A stretch of DNA of 64,000 nt from Acinetobacter wuhouensis (GTDB taxonomy: Bacteria > Pseudomonadota > Gammaproteobacteria > Pseudomonadales > Moraxellaceae), in the NCBI RefSeq assembly GCF_001696605.3, contig NZ_CP031716.1, forward strand, positions 3,534,001 through 3,598,000, given 5' to 3'. The translations under genes and the position numbers were made by a program. The notes under the pieces were generated by a model. The model did no database searches, was not told the origin of the DNA, and saw nothing but the letters and a program-made list of their open reading frames with translations. Below, piece by piece: positions 49,193-59,305 of the stretch (position 1 is the first letter of the stretch; each line of letters opens with the position of its first letter).

Positions 49193-50911
49193 TTAGTGAT
49201 CTGAAGCACCTGAGATGCCAATACCTGTTTGTGAACGAACATACTGTGCATCAAATGCTTTGCGTTCTGCTTCTGCGCGAGCTGATTTATCAGTCACAGA
49301 GAATAACCAACAGCAGATGAATGCTAACGGCATTGCAAAGATTGCAGGGCCATTGAATGAGTTGATTGGTGTATCAGAGATTTTTAATGTATCTACCCAA
49401 ACTGCTTTAGATAAGATAATTAACGTTACTGCTGTTACTAGACCAACAACACCACCGATCACCGCACCACGAGTTGTTAAACCTTTCCAGAACATTGAAA
49501 GTACAAGTACTGGGAAGTTTGCACACGCTGCTACAGAGAATGCTAAACCAACCATGAATGCTACGTTTTGTTTTTCGAACAAAATACCCAAGATCATCGC
49601 GAAGATAGCAAGACCTAAAGTCGCAATCTTAGACATACGTAATTCAGATTCAGGCGTCGTTTGACCTTTCTTCAATACGTTTGCATACAAGTCATGAGAG
49701 ATTGCTGAAGCACCAGACAATGTCAAACCAGCAACAACCGCAAGGATCGTAGCAAATGCAACTGCTGAAATAAAGCCCATGAACAAGTCGCCACCAACAG
49801 CATCAGACAAGTGAACCGCAGCCATGTTGTTACCACCAACAAGTTCTAACTTGCCAGTAACTGCCATTTTTGCAACGTCGATGAATTGTGGGTTGTTTGA
49901 TACGAAAAGGATCGCACCGAAACCGATGATGAATGTTAATAGGTAGAAGTAACCAATGAAACCTGTTGCAACTACAACTGATTTACGTGCTTCTTTCGCA
50001 TCTTTAACTGTGAAGAAACGCATAAGGATGTGTGGTAAACCTGCTGTACCGAACATCAACGCTAAACCAAGAGATAAAGCATCTAATGGGTTTTTAGCAA
50101 GGCTACCAGGCCCCATGATCTTAGATGCATCTTCAAGGCTCACATCATGTACTTTTGCAAATACGTCGATTGATTGCTTGAACATTTCAGAGAAGCTATA
50201 ACCTACAGAATGCATCACCATGAACGCCATGAATGTTGCACCTGAAAGTAACATCACCGCTTTAATGATCTGTACCCAAGTTGTTGCCAACATACCACCG
50301 AACATTACATAAGCCATCATGAGAAGACCCACGATCACAACTGCGATGTTGTAGTTCAAACCGAATAATAGTTTGATTAACTGACCTGCACCTACCATCT
50401 GTGCGATTAAGTAGAATGCAACTACAACCAATGAGCTGATCGCTGCAAGCGTACGTACTGGTTTTTCTTCTAAGCGGAATGAAACCACGTCAGACAGGTT
50501 ATATTTACCTAAGTTACGCAGACGTTCAGCCACCAAGAACAATACGATCGGCCAACCCACCATGAAGCCTAGTGAATAAAGCAAGCCATCAAAGCCTGAG
50601 CTAAACACCATTGCGGAAATACCCAAGAACGATGCTGCTGACATATAGTCACCCGCAATCGCCAAACCATTTTGGAAACCTGAGATACCACCACCAGCAG
50701 TATAGAAGTCAGCAGTATTTGTCGTTTGTTTAGCAGCCCATTTGGTAATGAACAATGTTAAACCCACGAAAATCGCAAACATGATAATTGCGTGCCAGTT
50801 TGTTGCCTGTTGTTGAGCTTCACCTAAGTCAGGACCAGCTTGTGCGACAGTTGAAAGCAGTGCAGTAGATGCAAGAGCTGCTTTAGTTTTTAAAGAGTTC
50901 CATTTCATCAT
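49193..50911 (-). CDS. actP: Cation/acetate symporter ActP
   Basis: A 572-residue sodium:solute symporter with a signal-like N-terminus ([20 protein letters not shown]) and about thirteen helices. The SSS motifs are visible: [32 protein letters not shown] and [25 protein letters not shown]. ActP takes up acetate and short carboxylates. It overlaps the end of the DUF485 gene (yjcH) by one base, the standard yjcH-actP pair, and lies divergent to a CrbS-type kinase that probably controls it. Confidence 0.93.
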   Translation of the reverse strand: MMKWNSLKTKAALASTALLSTVAQAGPDLGEAQQQATNWHAIIMFAIFVGLTLFITKWAAKQTTNTADFYTAGGGISGFQNGLAIAGDYMSAASFLGISAMVFSSGFDGLLYSLGFMVGWPIVLFLVAERLRNLGKYNLSDVVSFRLEEKPVRTLAAISSLVVVAFYLIAQMVGAGQLIKLLFGLNYNIAVVIVGLLMMAYVMFGGMLATTWVQIIKAVMLLSGATFMAFMVMHSVGYSFSEMFKQSIDVFAKVHDVSLEDASKIMGPGSLAKNPLDALSLGLALMFGTAGLPHILMRFFTVKDAKEARKSVVVATGFIGYFYLLTFIIGFGAILFVSNNPQFIDVAKMAVTGKLELVGGNNMAAVHLSDAVGGDLFMGFISAVAFATILAVVAGLTLSGASAISHDLYANVLKKGQTTPESELRMSKIATLGLAIFAMILGILFEKQNVAFMVGLAFSVAACANFPVLVLSMFWKGLTTRGAVIGGVVGLVTAVTLIILSKAVWVDTLKISDTPINSFNGPAIFAMPLAFICCWLFSVTDKSARAEAERKAFDAQYVRSQTGIGISGASDH

Positions 50912-51252
50912 TAGTGCAGTCCTTTTTCATGAGCAATTTCTTCTACTTCTTTCATTGCTTCTTCAGTCAATTGATCCAAAGAATTGTTGGCGATATATGA
51001 ATACACGCCACATAAAAGAAAAGATAAAACAATAATGCTCAGACCTAAAGGAATTCCCCAAGTGGTGACACCACCTTCCGATACTTTAGATAATAAAAAC
51101 TCTTTGTTGTAGCCAACTAAAAGCATAAATCCAACATAAACAAACAACATAATTGCCGTAAGTGTCCAGCTCAATTTACTTTTCTTAGCAACCATTTCTT
51201 TGAATTTTGGATTTTGTAGAATCGCGTCTACTTGTCTCTCATCCATAACCAT
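50911..51252 (-). CDS. yjcH: DUF485 inner-membrane protein YjcH
   Basis: A 113-residue protein with two hydrophobic helices (residues ~30-50 and ~65-87) and charged ends. The N-terminal [22 protein letters not shown] matches the DUF485/YjcH family. It precedes actP with a one-base overlap, so the two are translated together. YjcH presumably supports ActP, but its precise role is not known. The divergent control region to 51433 should hold the operon promoter. Confidence 0.9.
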   Translation of the reverse strand: MVMDERQVDAILQNPKFKEMVAKKSKLSWTLTAIMLFVYVGFMLLVGYNKEFLLSKVSEGGVTTWGIPLGLSIIVLSFLLCGVYSYIANNSLDQLTEEAMKEVEEIAHEKGLH

Positions 51253-51433
51253 GCTCCTTGTTAAGCGACCAGTATCCTGGTTGCTTCTTTTTAATCATTT
51301 TTTTACATGGTCAAAATTAACAAGATTGTGGGGTTCTCGTAACTTAGACTTTGGTCGTTAAATTTTGATCGAAATGAACGAGTCAGTTCATAGATAGAGT
51401 ATTATAGAACGAGATTTTTACATCGTAGTCCTT

Positions 51434-54400
51434 ATGAGCAGTTGGTTAATTATAGGGGTTCTCGCCCTTTACATCCTCATTCTCTTCGTTTGCGCCTTCT
51501 TTGGAGAGAAGCATGCGAGTCGATTAAGCACGCGCGGCAGGATGTTACTCTTTAGTCTAACATTGGGGGTTTATTGCTCATCTTGGACATTTTATGGTGC
51601 AACGGGTGCAGCGGTTCGTGAAGGGATTATTTTCTTACCCATCTATTTAGGGCCACTATTATTTGTTTGGCTTGGTTACGATATTTGGCGTCGTTTAGGA
51701 CGAGTTCGTCAGCATCATGCAATCTCTTCTATCGCTGACTTTGTCGCTGCACGTTATGGTAAAAGCGGGACACTGGCATCTTTAGTGACCATTCTTGCTG
51801 TAGTCGCAATTATTCCGTATCTCGCGCTACAACTGCGTGCCATTGCACTCAGTGCTTCCGTCATGCTGGATCACAACACTCAAGTGCTCTCTACGACAAC
51901 GAATGGGGTTCTCGGTTTAACTGCAGTTTTAGCAATTTTGGCCATGATGTTTGGGACACGACAAATTGCCAATACAGAACAACATGGCGGTTTAATGTTA
52001 GCTGTAGCATTTGAATCTTTTGTGAAACTCTTTGCCCTACTCTGTGTTGCATTCTTTTTTATATTTGAAGCCCCTGAAAACATCGTCCAGATTTCGCATG
52101 ATGTGCAAAAGACTTTCCACGAAGTGCAATTGTTTGGTGTCCCTGAAACCTTTTGGGTTCAAACGCTTTTAGCCGCATTGGCAATTATCTGTTTACCTCG
52201 CCAATTCCACGTAGCAGTCGTTGAATTACGCGATGAAAAGCACATTCGTGGCGCACGTCGTTGGTTCGCAGCTTATTTAATTTTAACCATCATTGCGATT
52301 ATTCCAATTGCCAGCTGGGCGCTACACGCTGCACCAAAATATTTGACTATTCCCGATGTTGCAGTGCTATCTTTACCAATCAGTTATAACCAAGACTGGT
52401 TGTCTTTACTGGCTTTTCTAGGTGGTTTTTCAGCATCTACAGGAATGCTCTTGGTTTCATCTGTAGCATTATCAATCATGCTCAGTAACGATTTAATCAT
52501 GCCTGCTTTGTGGAGATTTGGCATTCTGTCACGCCATGATAAACGCCTCCCGCAAGTACTCAAATTCACCCGTCGTGTATGTATTTTAGCGGTGATGTTG
52601 TTAGGCTTTTTATTCTTCCATTTTTTTAATGATATTGACCAGTTATCAACTTTTGGCTTATTGGCATTTAGTGCTGTTGCACAATTCTCTCCTGCATTGA
52701 TTGGCGGATTATATTGGCGTGGTGGTAGTCGCCAAGGTGTTTACGCAGGCTTGGTGGTCGGCTTTATTCTATGGTCTTATACCTTACTCTTACCGACGAT
52801 TTTGCGTAGTTTACCGACTGAATATGGGGACTTCGCTCATCAGTTTTTAATGTTTGGGCCTTTAGGGATTACATGGTTAAGACCTGAAGCCTTATTTGGT
52901 TTTGAGTCTTTTGCACCATTGACCCACGGTGTGATTTGGGCATTGGGCTTAAATATTATGCTTTACATTTGGGTATCTAGAATTTATCGCCCAAGTATTG
53001 CAGAACAAATTCAGGCAGAGAGCTTTTTCTACTATGAAACTAAACCTCTTCCTGCACAAAGTACCTCAACAGACATCAATTATTTACACCATGATGTTGC
53101 AAAACTTAAAGTTGGCGACTTAATCGCACTTGCCAAACGTATTACAGGTGAAGGTCCAACGACCCATGCATTCCGCCAATTTTGTATCATGAACAATGTG
53201 GTCATGAATGAGAATAGCAGTGCAAACGGGATGTGGTGGCGTTTTACTGAGCAGTATTTGGCAGGTACGATTGGTGCAGCATCAGCCCGTACCCTGCTGA
53301 CTACAGCCATGGTGAATAATGGTTTAGCACTGGGGCAAGTGGCGAATATTCTTGACCAAGCCTCACAATGGCAACGCTTTAACCAAAACCTGATCATGAC
53401 CATGATTGACCACATGACCCAAGGCGTCAGCGTAGTCGATGAGAATATGTGCTTGGTCGCGTGGAATAATCAATACCTTAAACTTTTTGATTATCCAAAA
53501 GATTTAGTTTATGTCGGTTGTCCAATTGCAGATTTGATTCGTTATAACGCTGAACGTGGTGAATGTGGTCCAGGTTCAGTCGAAGAACACGTTCGCAAAC
53601 GGATTCACTGGATGAAAGTCGGTAGTGCGCACGAATTTGAACGGATTCGTAAAGATGGTCGCGTTATCCAAATGCGTGGCAATCCGATTGAAGGCGGTGG
53701 TTTTGTTACAACCTTTGCGGATATTACAGCGTTCCGTGAAAATGAAGCGGTACTTGAAGCACGTGTTTCTGATCGTACCCAACAGCTTGCAGATGCATTG
53801 ACAGAACAGCAATTGGCTCGTGAGCAAGCCGATAAAGCCAATATGTCAAAAAGTCGGTTTATCGCAGCAGCCAGCCACGATCTTTTACAACCTATGCATG
53901 CAGCACGCTTGTTCAGCACTGCGTTAGAGCAAAGTATTCAGTCTGATGAAGACCGTAAAACCTTACAACAACTGGATCGGGCATTGCATGGCGCAGAAAG
54001 CATGCTTTCTGCCCTTTTGGATATTGCACGTTTAGAAGGTGGTTCAATCCAACCAAAGCGTCAAGCTTATCCACTGCATGACTTACTCAACGATTTAGAA
54101 TTGCAATTTAAATCCATTGCCGCACAACGTGACATTCAATTTAGTGTCCATGATGCAAAATTCTGGATTGATACCGATCCACAATGGATTCGTCGTATTA
54201 TTCAAAACTTTGTTAGTAATGCCCTACGCTATACTGCACGTGGTCGTGTCGTGGTTGGTGTACTTCGCGCTTCTAACCGCCCAAATCATATTCGTATCGG
54301 CGTTTGGGATACGGGTCCAGGTATCGCAGAAGAACAACGTATTAAACTATTCCAAGAGTTTGAACGTTGTGGACATACCTCACCTTGGGGTGAGCAAGGT

Positions 54401-54925
54401 TTAGGCTTAGGTTTAGCCATCGTACAACGTATGACCAGCCTACTTGATTACCCTGTGCATGTTTACTCTACACAAGGCAAAGGCTCATGCTTCATGATCG
54501 ATGTACCGATTGTTGATGCACCGAAAGTCGTAGCCACGCCTGTACAAGCAGTTCCGCTCAAATCAAAAGCCTATAAAATCTTGTGCTTAGATAATGATGA
54601 AACCATTTTGGAAGGTATGTCTACATTGCTGACCAAGTGGGGGTATCAAGTCTTTAAAGCCACAGAACCTGAACAAGCTTTGGAGCTGATTCAGAAAGAA
54701 AATATCCAAGTCTGGCTCGTTGATCAACACTTGAATCATGGCAAAATCGGCTTAGATTTTATCATTGAACATCGTCAGGAAAATGTACCTTCCGCATTGA
54801 TCACGGCAGACTCAGATCCTGAACTGCCACAACGTGTCAAAGATTTGAATATTGTGTTGTTAAAGAAACCATTGAAGCCAGCTTCGTTACGCTCATGGTT
54901 ATCTGGTCTAAAAATTTCTCAGTAA
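51434..54925 (+). CDS. crbS: CrbS-type hybrid: SSS transporter, histidine kinase and receiver
   Basis: A 1163-residue membrane hybrid kinase. Residues 1-~500 form a sodium/solute-symporter-like domain of about thirteen helices. A STAC-like linker (~540-640), a PAS domain (~655-765), HisKA with phosphoacceptor H815 (AAASHDLLQP), HATPase (QNFVSNALRYT, DTGPGI, GLGLGLAI) and a receiver with D1097 (LVDQHL) follow. The architecture matches CrbS/CbrA kinases. CrbS with CrbR turns on acetate uptake and acs in Vibrio and Pseudomonas; its position divergent to yjcH-actP supports that role here. The crbR partner is not in the window. Confidence 0.9.
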   Translation: MSSWLIIGVLALYILILFVCAFFGEKHASRLSTRGRMLLFSLTLGVYCSSWTFYGATGAAVREGIIFLPIYLGPLLFVWLGYDIWRRLGRVRQHHAISSIADFVAARYGKSGTLASLVTILAVVAIIPYLALQLRAIALSASVMLDHNTQVLSTTTNGVLGLTAVLAILAMMFGTRQIANTEQHGGLMLAVAFESFVKLFALLCVAFFFIFEAPENIVQISHDVQKTFHEVQLFGVPETFWVQTLLAALAIICLPRQFHVAVVELRDEKHIRGARRWFAAYLILTIIAIIPIASWALHAAPKYLTIPDVAVLSLPISYNQDWLSLLAFLGGFSASTGMLLVSSVALSIMLSNDLIMPALWRFGILSRHDKRLPQVLKFTRRVCILAVMLLGFLFFHFFNDIDQLSTFGLLAFSAVAQFSPALIGGLYWRGGSRQGVYAGLVVGFILWSYTLLLPTILRSLPTEYGDFAHQFLMFGPLGITWLRPEALFGFESFAPLTHGVIWALGLNIMLYIWVSRIYRPSIAEQIQAESFFYYETKPLPAQSTSTDINYLHHDVAKLKVGDLIALAKRITGEGPTTHAFRQFCIMNNVVMNENSSANGMWWRFTEQYLAGTIGAASARTLLTTAMVNNGLALGQVANILDQASQWQRFNQNLIMTMIDHMTQGVSVVDENMCLVAWNNQYLKLFDYPKDLVYVGCPIADLIRYNAERGECGPGSVEEHVRKRIHWMKVGSAHEFERIRKDGRVIQMRGNPIEGGGFVTTFADITAFRENEAVLEARVSDRTQQLADALTEQQLAREQADKANMSKSRFIAAASHDLLQPMHAARLFSTALEQSIQSDEDRKTLQQLDRALHGAESMLSALLDIARLEGGSIQPKRQAYPLHDLLNDLELQFKSIAAQRDIQFSVHDAKFWIDTDPQWIRRIIQNFVSNALRYTARGRVVVGVLRASNRPNHIRIGVWDTGPGIAEEQRIKLFQEFERCGHTSPWGEQGLGLGLAIVQRMTSLLDYPVHVYSTQGKGSCFMIDVPIVDAPKVVATPVQAVPLKSKAYKILCLDNDETILEGMSTLLTKWGYQVFKATEPEQALELIQKENIQVWLVDQHLNHGKIGLDFIIEHRQENVPSALITADSDPELPQRVKDLNIVLLKKPLKPASLRSWLSGLKISQ

Positions 54926-55342
54926 ATTTTAACTAGGCAGCTGTATCAATTTCATATTTTGATACATTTATAACCTCTATCCAGCTGATGGATAGAGGTT
55001 TTTGTTTCACTATTTTTAAGTGAAATAGCAATTTATTTTAAACTTTATGCAAAAGCATTCAAAAACAGTAAGAAAATAATCAGAATCATTGACCAAAAAT
55101 TTCAAAGCTTTATTTTCTATGGCAATTTCAACCAAAATAGTAAATATACACTTGTATAATTAGTTACAATTAAATATGCTGCTGATTTTTATAAACAAAA
55201 ATATCATCTTAACCCCGAATACAACTTTAGTCTTATTCCTATTGCAACCCATATAAATCGAAAATTATCACAACACAAAAGCACGCGCTTGTTCAGGGAA
55301 GCAACATTTGCGTATTAAATGAATTTAAATAGGATTTTTGCC
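54926..55342. other. AT-rich gap after the hybrid kinase
   Basis: A 417-base interval. It contains the kinase gene's terminator (54971-55003); the remainder up to the next start at 55343 is AT-rich with no credible frame. It presumably carries the promoter of the unknown gene that follows. Confidence 0.5.
54971..55003 (+). terminator. Terminator of the hybrid kinase gene
   Basis: AACCTCTATCC-agctgat-GGATAGAGGTTTTTG: an 11-bp stem with a T-run, about 45 bases after the stop. Confidence 0.88.
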
Positions 55343-56104
55343 ATGAATATTTCAGAAGTTTCAAATGGGCATCAAGCTCAACAATTCCACCGTCAATATG
55401 GTGCAAATGCAATCCTGCCTGAAATCGATTGGCAAGATATTTTTAAACACAGCAAACTGCAAAACACACAAATCCAAGCCTTAAACACACTTTATCAAGC
55501 TGCTGTTCCATTGGCTTTACAAGTTTTTGAAGACTTGAAATTTGATGTTTTTGCACCTGTTGCATTCCACCCACAAGGTTTGGGCTTATTTGATAAATTA
55601 GCGCAACAAGAAGAAAAACTGGTTCAACGCTTAGAAGATGAATGTGAATGCTTAAATGATGAAGTTCGTCATCAAGTGTGGAGCATGTTGCTGCGTGGTG
55701 GCGCAGTACTTGTATTCAAAGCTTGGCTGGGTAAAGTTAAACTGGGAAATAATAGCTTAGATATGACTCAATTTGATGAGCTTTCTGATTTACTGTTTAT
55801 TAAAACATCACCTACAACTTTAGCGCACCGTCTAAGTGTAAATTCACAAGCTAATTATGATCACGTCTTTTTAATGTATGGTAATGACGTATTCTTAGAT
55901 CGCTTTAACAGCCTTGAAACTGCTGCATTATTTGTTGATCTCGGTGTATATGATGCCGCATTCTTAAGCTTACGTGACGACCGCGTTGCTGAATATTTAA
56001 AATCTAAAGGCTATGTCAGCCAAGATCAAATAGAAGACTTAAAATGTGCTTTAAACCCATTGGGTTGCCCAGATCAAGTATCGAAACAAGATTGTTTAGC
56101 TTAA
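55343..56104 (+). CDS. Hypothetical protein
   Basis: A 253-residue, apparently cytoplasmic protein that I do not recognise. It lacks a signal peptide or membrane helices and is mostly helical by composition (many Leu, Gln, Asp). It has four cysteines near acidic stretches (DECECLND and KCALNPLGC). An early FHRQYGANAILPEIDWQDIF and a central FHPQGLGLFDKLAQQEEKLVQ are distinctive. I start at the second ATG because AGGA lies about 9 bases upstream of it; an ATG eight codons earlier has no ribosome site. It has its own terminator (56128-56156). Confidence 0.7.
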   Translation: MNISEVSNGHQAQQFHRQYGANAILPEIDWQDIFKHSKLQNTQIQALNTLYQAAVPLALQVFEDLKFDVFAPVAFHPQGLGLFDKLAQQEEKLVQRLEDECECLNDEVRHQVWSMLLRGGAVLVFKAWLGKVKLGNNSLDMTQFDELSDLLFIKTSPTTLAHRLSVNSQANYDHVFLMYGNDVFLDRFNSLETAALFVDLGVYDAAFLSLRDDRVAEYLKSKGYVSQDQIEDLKCALNPLGCPDQVSKQDCLA

Positions 56105-56127
56105 AATAAAACGACAAAATAGATCTA

Positions 56128-56156
56128 AAGAAGCCAGTCATATGACTGGCTTCTTA
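56128..56156. terminator. Bidirectional terminator, unknown gene / phytase-like gene
   Basis: AAGAAGCCAGTCAT and ATGACTGGCTTCTT form a perfect 14-bp palindrome-like stem between convergent genes. Confidence 0.75.
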
Positions 56157-56185
56157 TCAATAATATCATTCAGAGTATATACATA

Positions 56186-57430
56186 CTAAAATAATGCCTT
56201 CGGCAATTTAATCTGAATAATTTCATTATCATCTGCTTTTTTCGCATTTCGCCCAGATGATCCAGGGAAGTTATTATCATTCAATACCGTTAAGGTATTT
56301 TTATTCTCAATAATCACATCTTCAATGGTAAAAAATGGGAATGCGAAGTTTGTACCCGTACCAATGTCACCATCGCGAGCAGTACCATATAAATTATTTG
56401 GGTTCGCGATCTTCATTAAATCAACCAATTCGGCACGTTGAACAGCTTTACCCGATTCACCCAATTTAATTTGAATCAACTTCTTATAACCCTCTAACTT
56501 ATTTTCTGAATCATCACGCTCAATGATCACACCTGATTCATGATCAAATAATTGAAAATCACCAATCGAGGTCGCTTTTTCATTTAAATCGAACAAATAA
56601 TATTTGCCTGTATACGCTTTTTTCTTCACATCAAACTGTGAAATTAATAACTGACGCCGTACTGAACCTTTCAAAGGTTTTTCTAAAAGCGGATATAAAT
56701 ACTGACCATCTTTTGACAAAGCCATCCCCTCAAAACCACCACTTTGTAGCGTTAAAGGTTCTACATAATTTACATTGGCTTTATTCAATTGATTTTGTGG
56801 AGAACGCAATTCTGTACCGACTTTAAACGGATTTGGAAGCGAAATAGGTGCGTCAATTAATACACCATCTTTATCAAAATGAAGTAAATAAGGACCAAAT
56901 TCATCTCCAATCCAATACGTTCCATCTGCAGTTCGTTGAATCGACTCAGGATCAAAATCTGCACCTGTTAATAAACGATCTGAAGTATTTTTATTGGTAA
57001 TATCAAAGGGAACTAGCTTATTTGGATCGCGTAACTGAATAAAACTCATCACTTGAACTTTTGCTGAACCTGTTGATTTGGTACGAAAATCAGGTTTGAT
57101 TTGATAGATGCGTAATAGAAAATCTGCTGAATTTTCTTGTGCACCAAAACCATTGTCCGCCATCACCATATACGTTCCGTCACCATTTTTCAAAGCGCCT
57201 GAAAAACCTTGTACAGGCTGCCCCTTAAATGGAGGGAAAATACCATTTGCTCCTTTCACTGCTGCACCTGAATTCGGTCCTGCGGCATAGGTTTCAACAT
57301 CAAGCTTGGCAAATGACACCAACGTAGGCACTGAAACCGATGATTCAAATGAGAAGTCATCTTCATCATTACAGGCGGTTAAACCTAAAGCACTACAGCA
57401 GAATAAAGCCAATAAAATTTTCTTGTTCAT
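56186..57430 (-). CDS. Phytase-like esterase-family lipoprotein
   Basis: A 414-residue protein of the esterase-like phytase family (a beta-propeller fold also called phytase-like). The lipobox LTAC in the signal sequence (MNKKILLALFCCSALGLTAC) makes it a lipoprotein. Conserved features include VQGFSGALKNGDGTYMVMADNGFGAQENS, DPESIQRTADGTYWIGDEFGPYLLHFDKDG and the late FPFFTIEDV...LNDNNFPGSSGR. Activity on phytate or esters has not been tested for most members. I start at the ATG giving MNKKILL. Confidence 0.85.
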   Translation of the reverse strand: MNKKILLALFCCSALGLTACNDEDDFSFESSVSVPTLVSFAKLDVETYAAGPNSGAAVKGANGIFPPFKGQPVQGFSGALKNGDGTYMVMADNGFGAQENSADFLLRIYQIKPDFRTKSTGSAKVQVMSFIQLRDPNKLVPFDITNKNTSDRLLTGADFDPESIQRTADGTYWIGDEFGPYLLHFDKDGVLIDAPISLPNPFKVGTELRSPQNQLNKANVNYVEPLTLQSGGFEGMALSKDGQYLYPLLEKPLKGSVRRQLLISQFDVKKKAYTGKYYLFDLNEKATSIGDFQLFDHESGVIIERDDSENKLEGYKKLIQIKLGESGKAVQRAELVDLMKIANPNNLYGTARDGDIGTGTNFAFPFFTIEDVIIENKNTLTVLNDNNFPGSSGRNAKKADDNEIIQIKLPKALF

Positions 57431-57580
57431 GGTCTTATACATTTGATAAAAATTTACGCAAATTTAACAAGTTTTGATGACGCTTTTACTGCACTAAAAT
57501 GAAGACTTCATGGCGGAAAAAATAACAATGTAACGCAATGCGTTGTGATCTGAATGAAAATAACACTCATCGAATCAGTA

Positions 57581-57988
57581 TTACTCAAGTTTAGTCGGTT
57601 GATATTCACCCGCAATCGCTGCTTTTAAATACTTTTGAAAGGTTGGACATTGCATATGATTTTCTGCGGGGCATACGGCAGCATGTCTCAGTCCTTCACT
57701 GATGAAATGTAAGCGCCGAGTCATCTGTTCCAGTTGCTCGGCTTTCTGATTTAACATTTTTCGATCCAATTCAGGCTGACCATCTTGGCTAAACATCTGC
57801 GCAATTTCAGTTAAGGAAAAACCTGCCGCTCGTCCCAAAGCAATCAGTGCCAATTGATCTAAAACTTGCTTGCCATATTGTCGGCGTAACCCATGACGAC
57901 CAATAGATTTAATTAAGCCCTTTTCTTCATAAAAGCGTAAGGTCGATGTCGCCACATTTGCCCGTTTAGCCACCTCTCCAATATCCAT
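57581..57988 (-). CDS. MerR family transcriptional regulator
   Basis: A 135-residue MerR-type regulator: N-terminal winged helix-turn-helix (MDIGEVAKRANVATSTLRFYEEKGLIKS, with RRQYGKQ), a dimerisation coiled coil (~residues 75-100), and a C-terminal segment with two cysteines (CPAENHMQCPTF) that could be an inducer or redox/metal site. It lies divergent to the DUF2938-flavodoxin pair, with a MerR-like dyad in the gap, so it probably controls that pair and itself. Inducer unknown. Confidence 0.88.
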   Translation of the reverse strand: MDIGEVAKRANVATSTLRFYEEKGLIKSIGRHGLRRQYGKQVLDQLALIALGRAAGFSLTEIAQMFSQDGQPELDRKMLNQKAEQLEQMTRRLHFISEGLRHAAVCPAENHMQCPTFQKYLKAAIAGEYQPTKLE

Positions 57989-57997
57989 AAATACCTC

Positions 57998-58018
57998 TTG
58001 ACTTCAAGTTGACTTTAA
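57998..58018 (+). promoter_or_regulatory. Probable MerR-type operator/promoter
   Basis: TTGACT at 57998-58003 looks like a -35 box. It is followed by a dyad TTCAAGT-tg-ACTTTAA (58003-58018), placed where MerR regulators bind between -35 and -10. A -10 element is not clear (CACACT or CACTAT near 58023-58030), consistent with a promoter that needs activator twisting. Confidence 0.55.
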
Positions 58019-58068
58019 TTTGCACACTATCTTTATCGCGTTTTATACAGAAAAGATCAAGGTGAAAA

Positions 58069-58560
58069 ATGAAAACTGCGGAATTGCTGTTTCAAATCCT
58101 GTGCATGGGTATCGGTGCAACACTGATCATGGATATATGGCTTTTTATCTTAAAAAAATTCAATCTTCCCACACTCAATTTTGCTCTGCTGGGTCGTTGG
58201 GTCGGTTGGATATTTAAAGGTAAATTCACCCATACATCAATTGCCCAAAGTCCAAGCATTCGACGTGAATATGCATTGGGTTGGCTAGCGCATTACAGCG
58301 TCGGTATCCTCTTCGCATTTGGCTTTATTTTAATTGTAGGTAACGCATGGTTATTACAGCCTCAATTCTATTCTGCCTTTTGTTTTGGTCTTATCACGGT
58401 TCTGATGCCTTTTCTGATCATGCAGCCCGCCATGGGCTCAGGAATTGCTTCTGCTAAAACTGCACAGCCTTTGCACAACATTCTACGAAGTCTGATCAAT
58501 CACAGTATCTTTGGCGGTGGTTTATATCTCAGCGCCCAATTACTTGCACTATTTCTATAA
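58069..58560 (+). CDS. DUF2938 membrane protein
   Basis: A 163-residue protein with four hydrophobic segments. The start (AELLFQILCMGIGATLIMDIWLFILKKF) and the LGRWVGWIFKGKFTH stretch match DUF2938. Function is unknown. It is divergent to the MerR regulator and followed 11 bases later by a flavodoxin-like gene, so the two probably form an operon. Its ATG follows AAGGTG. Confidence 0.85.
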   Translation: MKTAELLFQILCMGIGATLIMDIWLFILKKFNLPTLNFALLGRWVGWIFKGKFTHTSIAQSPSIRREYALGWLAHYSVGILFAFGFILIVGNAWLLQPQFYSAFCFGLITVLMPFLIMQPAMGSGIASAKTAQPLHNILRSLINHSIFGGGLYLSAQLLALFL

Positions 58561-58571
58561 GGAGTCAAACC

Positions 58572-59129
58572 ATGAAATCTATTGCCATTATTTATCATAG
58601 CCGCCAAGGTCATATCCAATTTATCGCCCAACAAATTCAACTTGGCGCAGCACAAGTCGAACAGATTAAAATTGATTTATTCACCGCTGAACAGTTGATG
58701 TCTCAACCTGAATTACTCTGTCAATATGATGGACTAATTTGGGGTACTCCAACCTATCTCGGTGGTGTCTCTGGCACTTTTAAACAACTCATGGATGCCA
58801 CAGGTCCATTATGGAAGAAGCAGGCATTTAAAGGAAAATTAGCCGCAGGATTTACTGTTTCCTCATTACCTGCTGGGGATAAGCAATCGACCCTGATTTC
58901 ACTTTTCACCTTTTCGATGCAACACGGTATGGTATGGATCGGCAACCCTATTTTACCTGAGCAACATCAAGGTGTTCCGTATACGCAAGCAGCCAATCGG
59001 CTCGGGTCATGGTCTGGTCTTATGGCACAAGCCGAACATGCCAGTGCGGCAGATGCTTTTGATATTGGCGATATTAAAACTGCTCAGTTATTTGGAGAAA
59101 ACTTTGCATTTCGCTTAAATGCATATTAA
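58572..59129 (+). CDS. Flavodoxin/NADPH-dependent FMN reductase family protein
   Basis: A 185-residue flavodoxin-fold protein. The FMN-phosphate loop (IIYHSRQGHIQFIAQQI, residues ~6-22) and the WrbA-like IWGTPTYLGGVSGTFKQLMD (residues ~57-76) are clear. It probably reduces quinones or other electron acceptors. The ribosome site AAGGAGTC lies ahead of the ATG. It shares an operon with the DUF2938 gene under the divergent MerR regulator, suggesting a response to an electrophile or redox stress. Confidence 0.85.
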   Translation: MKSIAIIYHSRQGHIQFIAQQIQLGAAQVEQIKIDLFTAEQLMSQPELLCQYDGLIWGTPTYLGGVSGTFKQLMDATGPLWKKQAFKGKLAAGFTVSSLPAGDKQSTLISLFTFSMQHGMVWIGNPILPEQHQGVPYTQAANRLGSWSGLMAQAEHASAADAFDIGDIKTAQLFGENFAFRLNAY

Positions 59130-59268
59130 GGAACATGATCGAATAAAAGGAGCTAGTCTTTAATTTTCATATTTTTTAATCTCTGACATTACCACATTAA
59201 AACATTGAGTGTTATTAACTGTTTCTTTTCTATGTGAATGTCAGCATGGATTAGGAATATATCTTATG

Positions 59269-59299
59269 AAGAAACCCCTGTCAGGATGATGGGGTTTTC
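59269..59299. terminator. Terminator between the flavodoxin and HARE-HTH genes
   Basis: AAACCCC-tgtcaggatgat-GGGGTTTT, followed by CTTTTATTT on the plus strand. It lies between convergent genes. Confidence 0.7.
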
Positions 59300-59305
59300 T
59301 TTTAT

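Noticed and set aside
49215..49664. 149-codon plus-strand frame
   Set aside because: It is antisense to actP, and its sequence reflects that gene's codon bias.
59264..59287. Tiny frame ATGAAGAAACCC...TGA resembling a leader peptide before a hairpin
   Set aside because: It encodes only seven residues and the hairpin is better explained as a terminator between convergent genes; no downstream biosynthetic gene would be attenuated.
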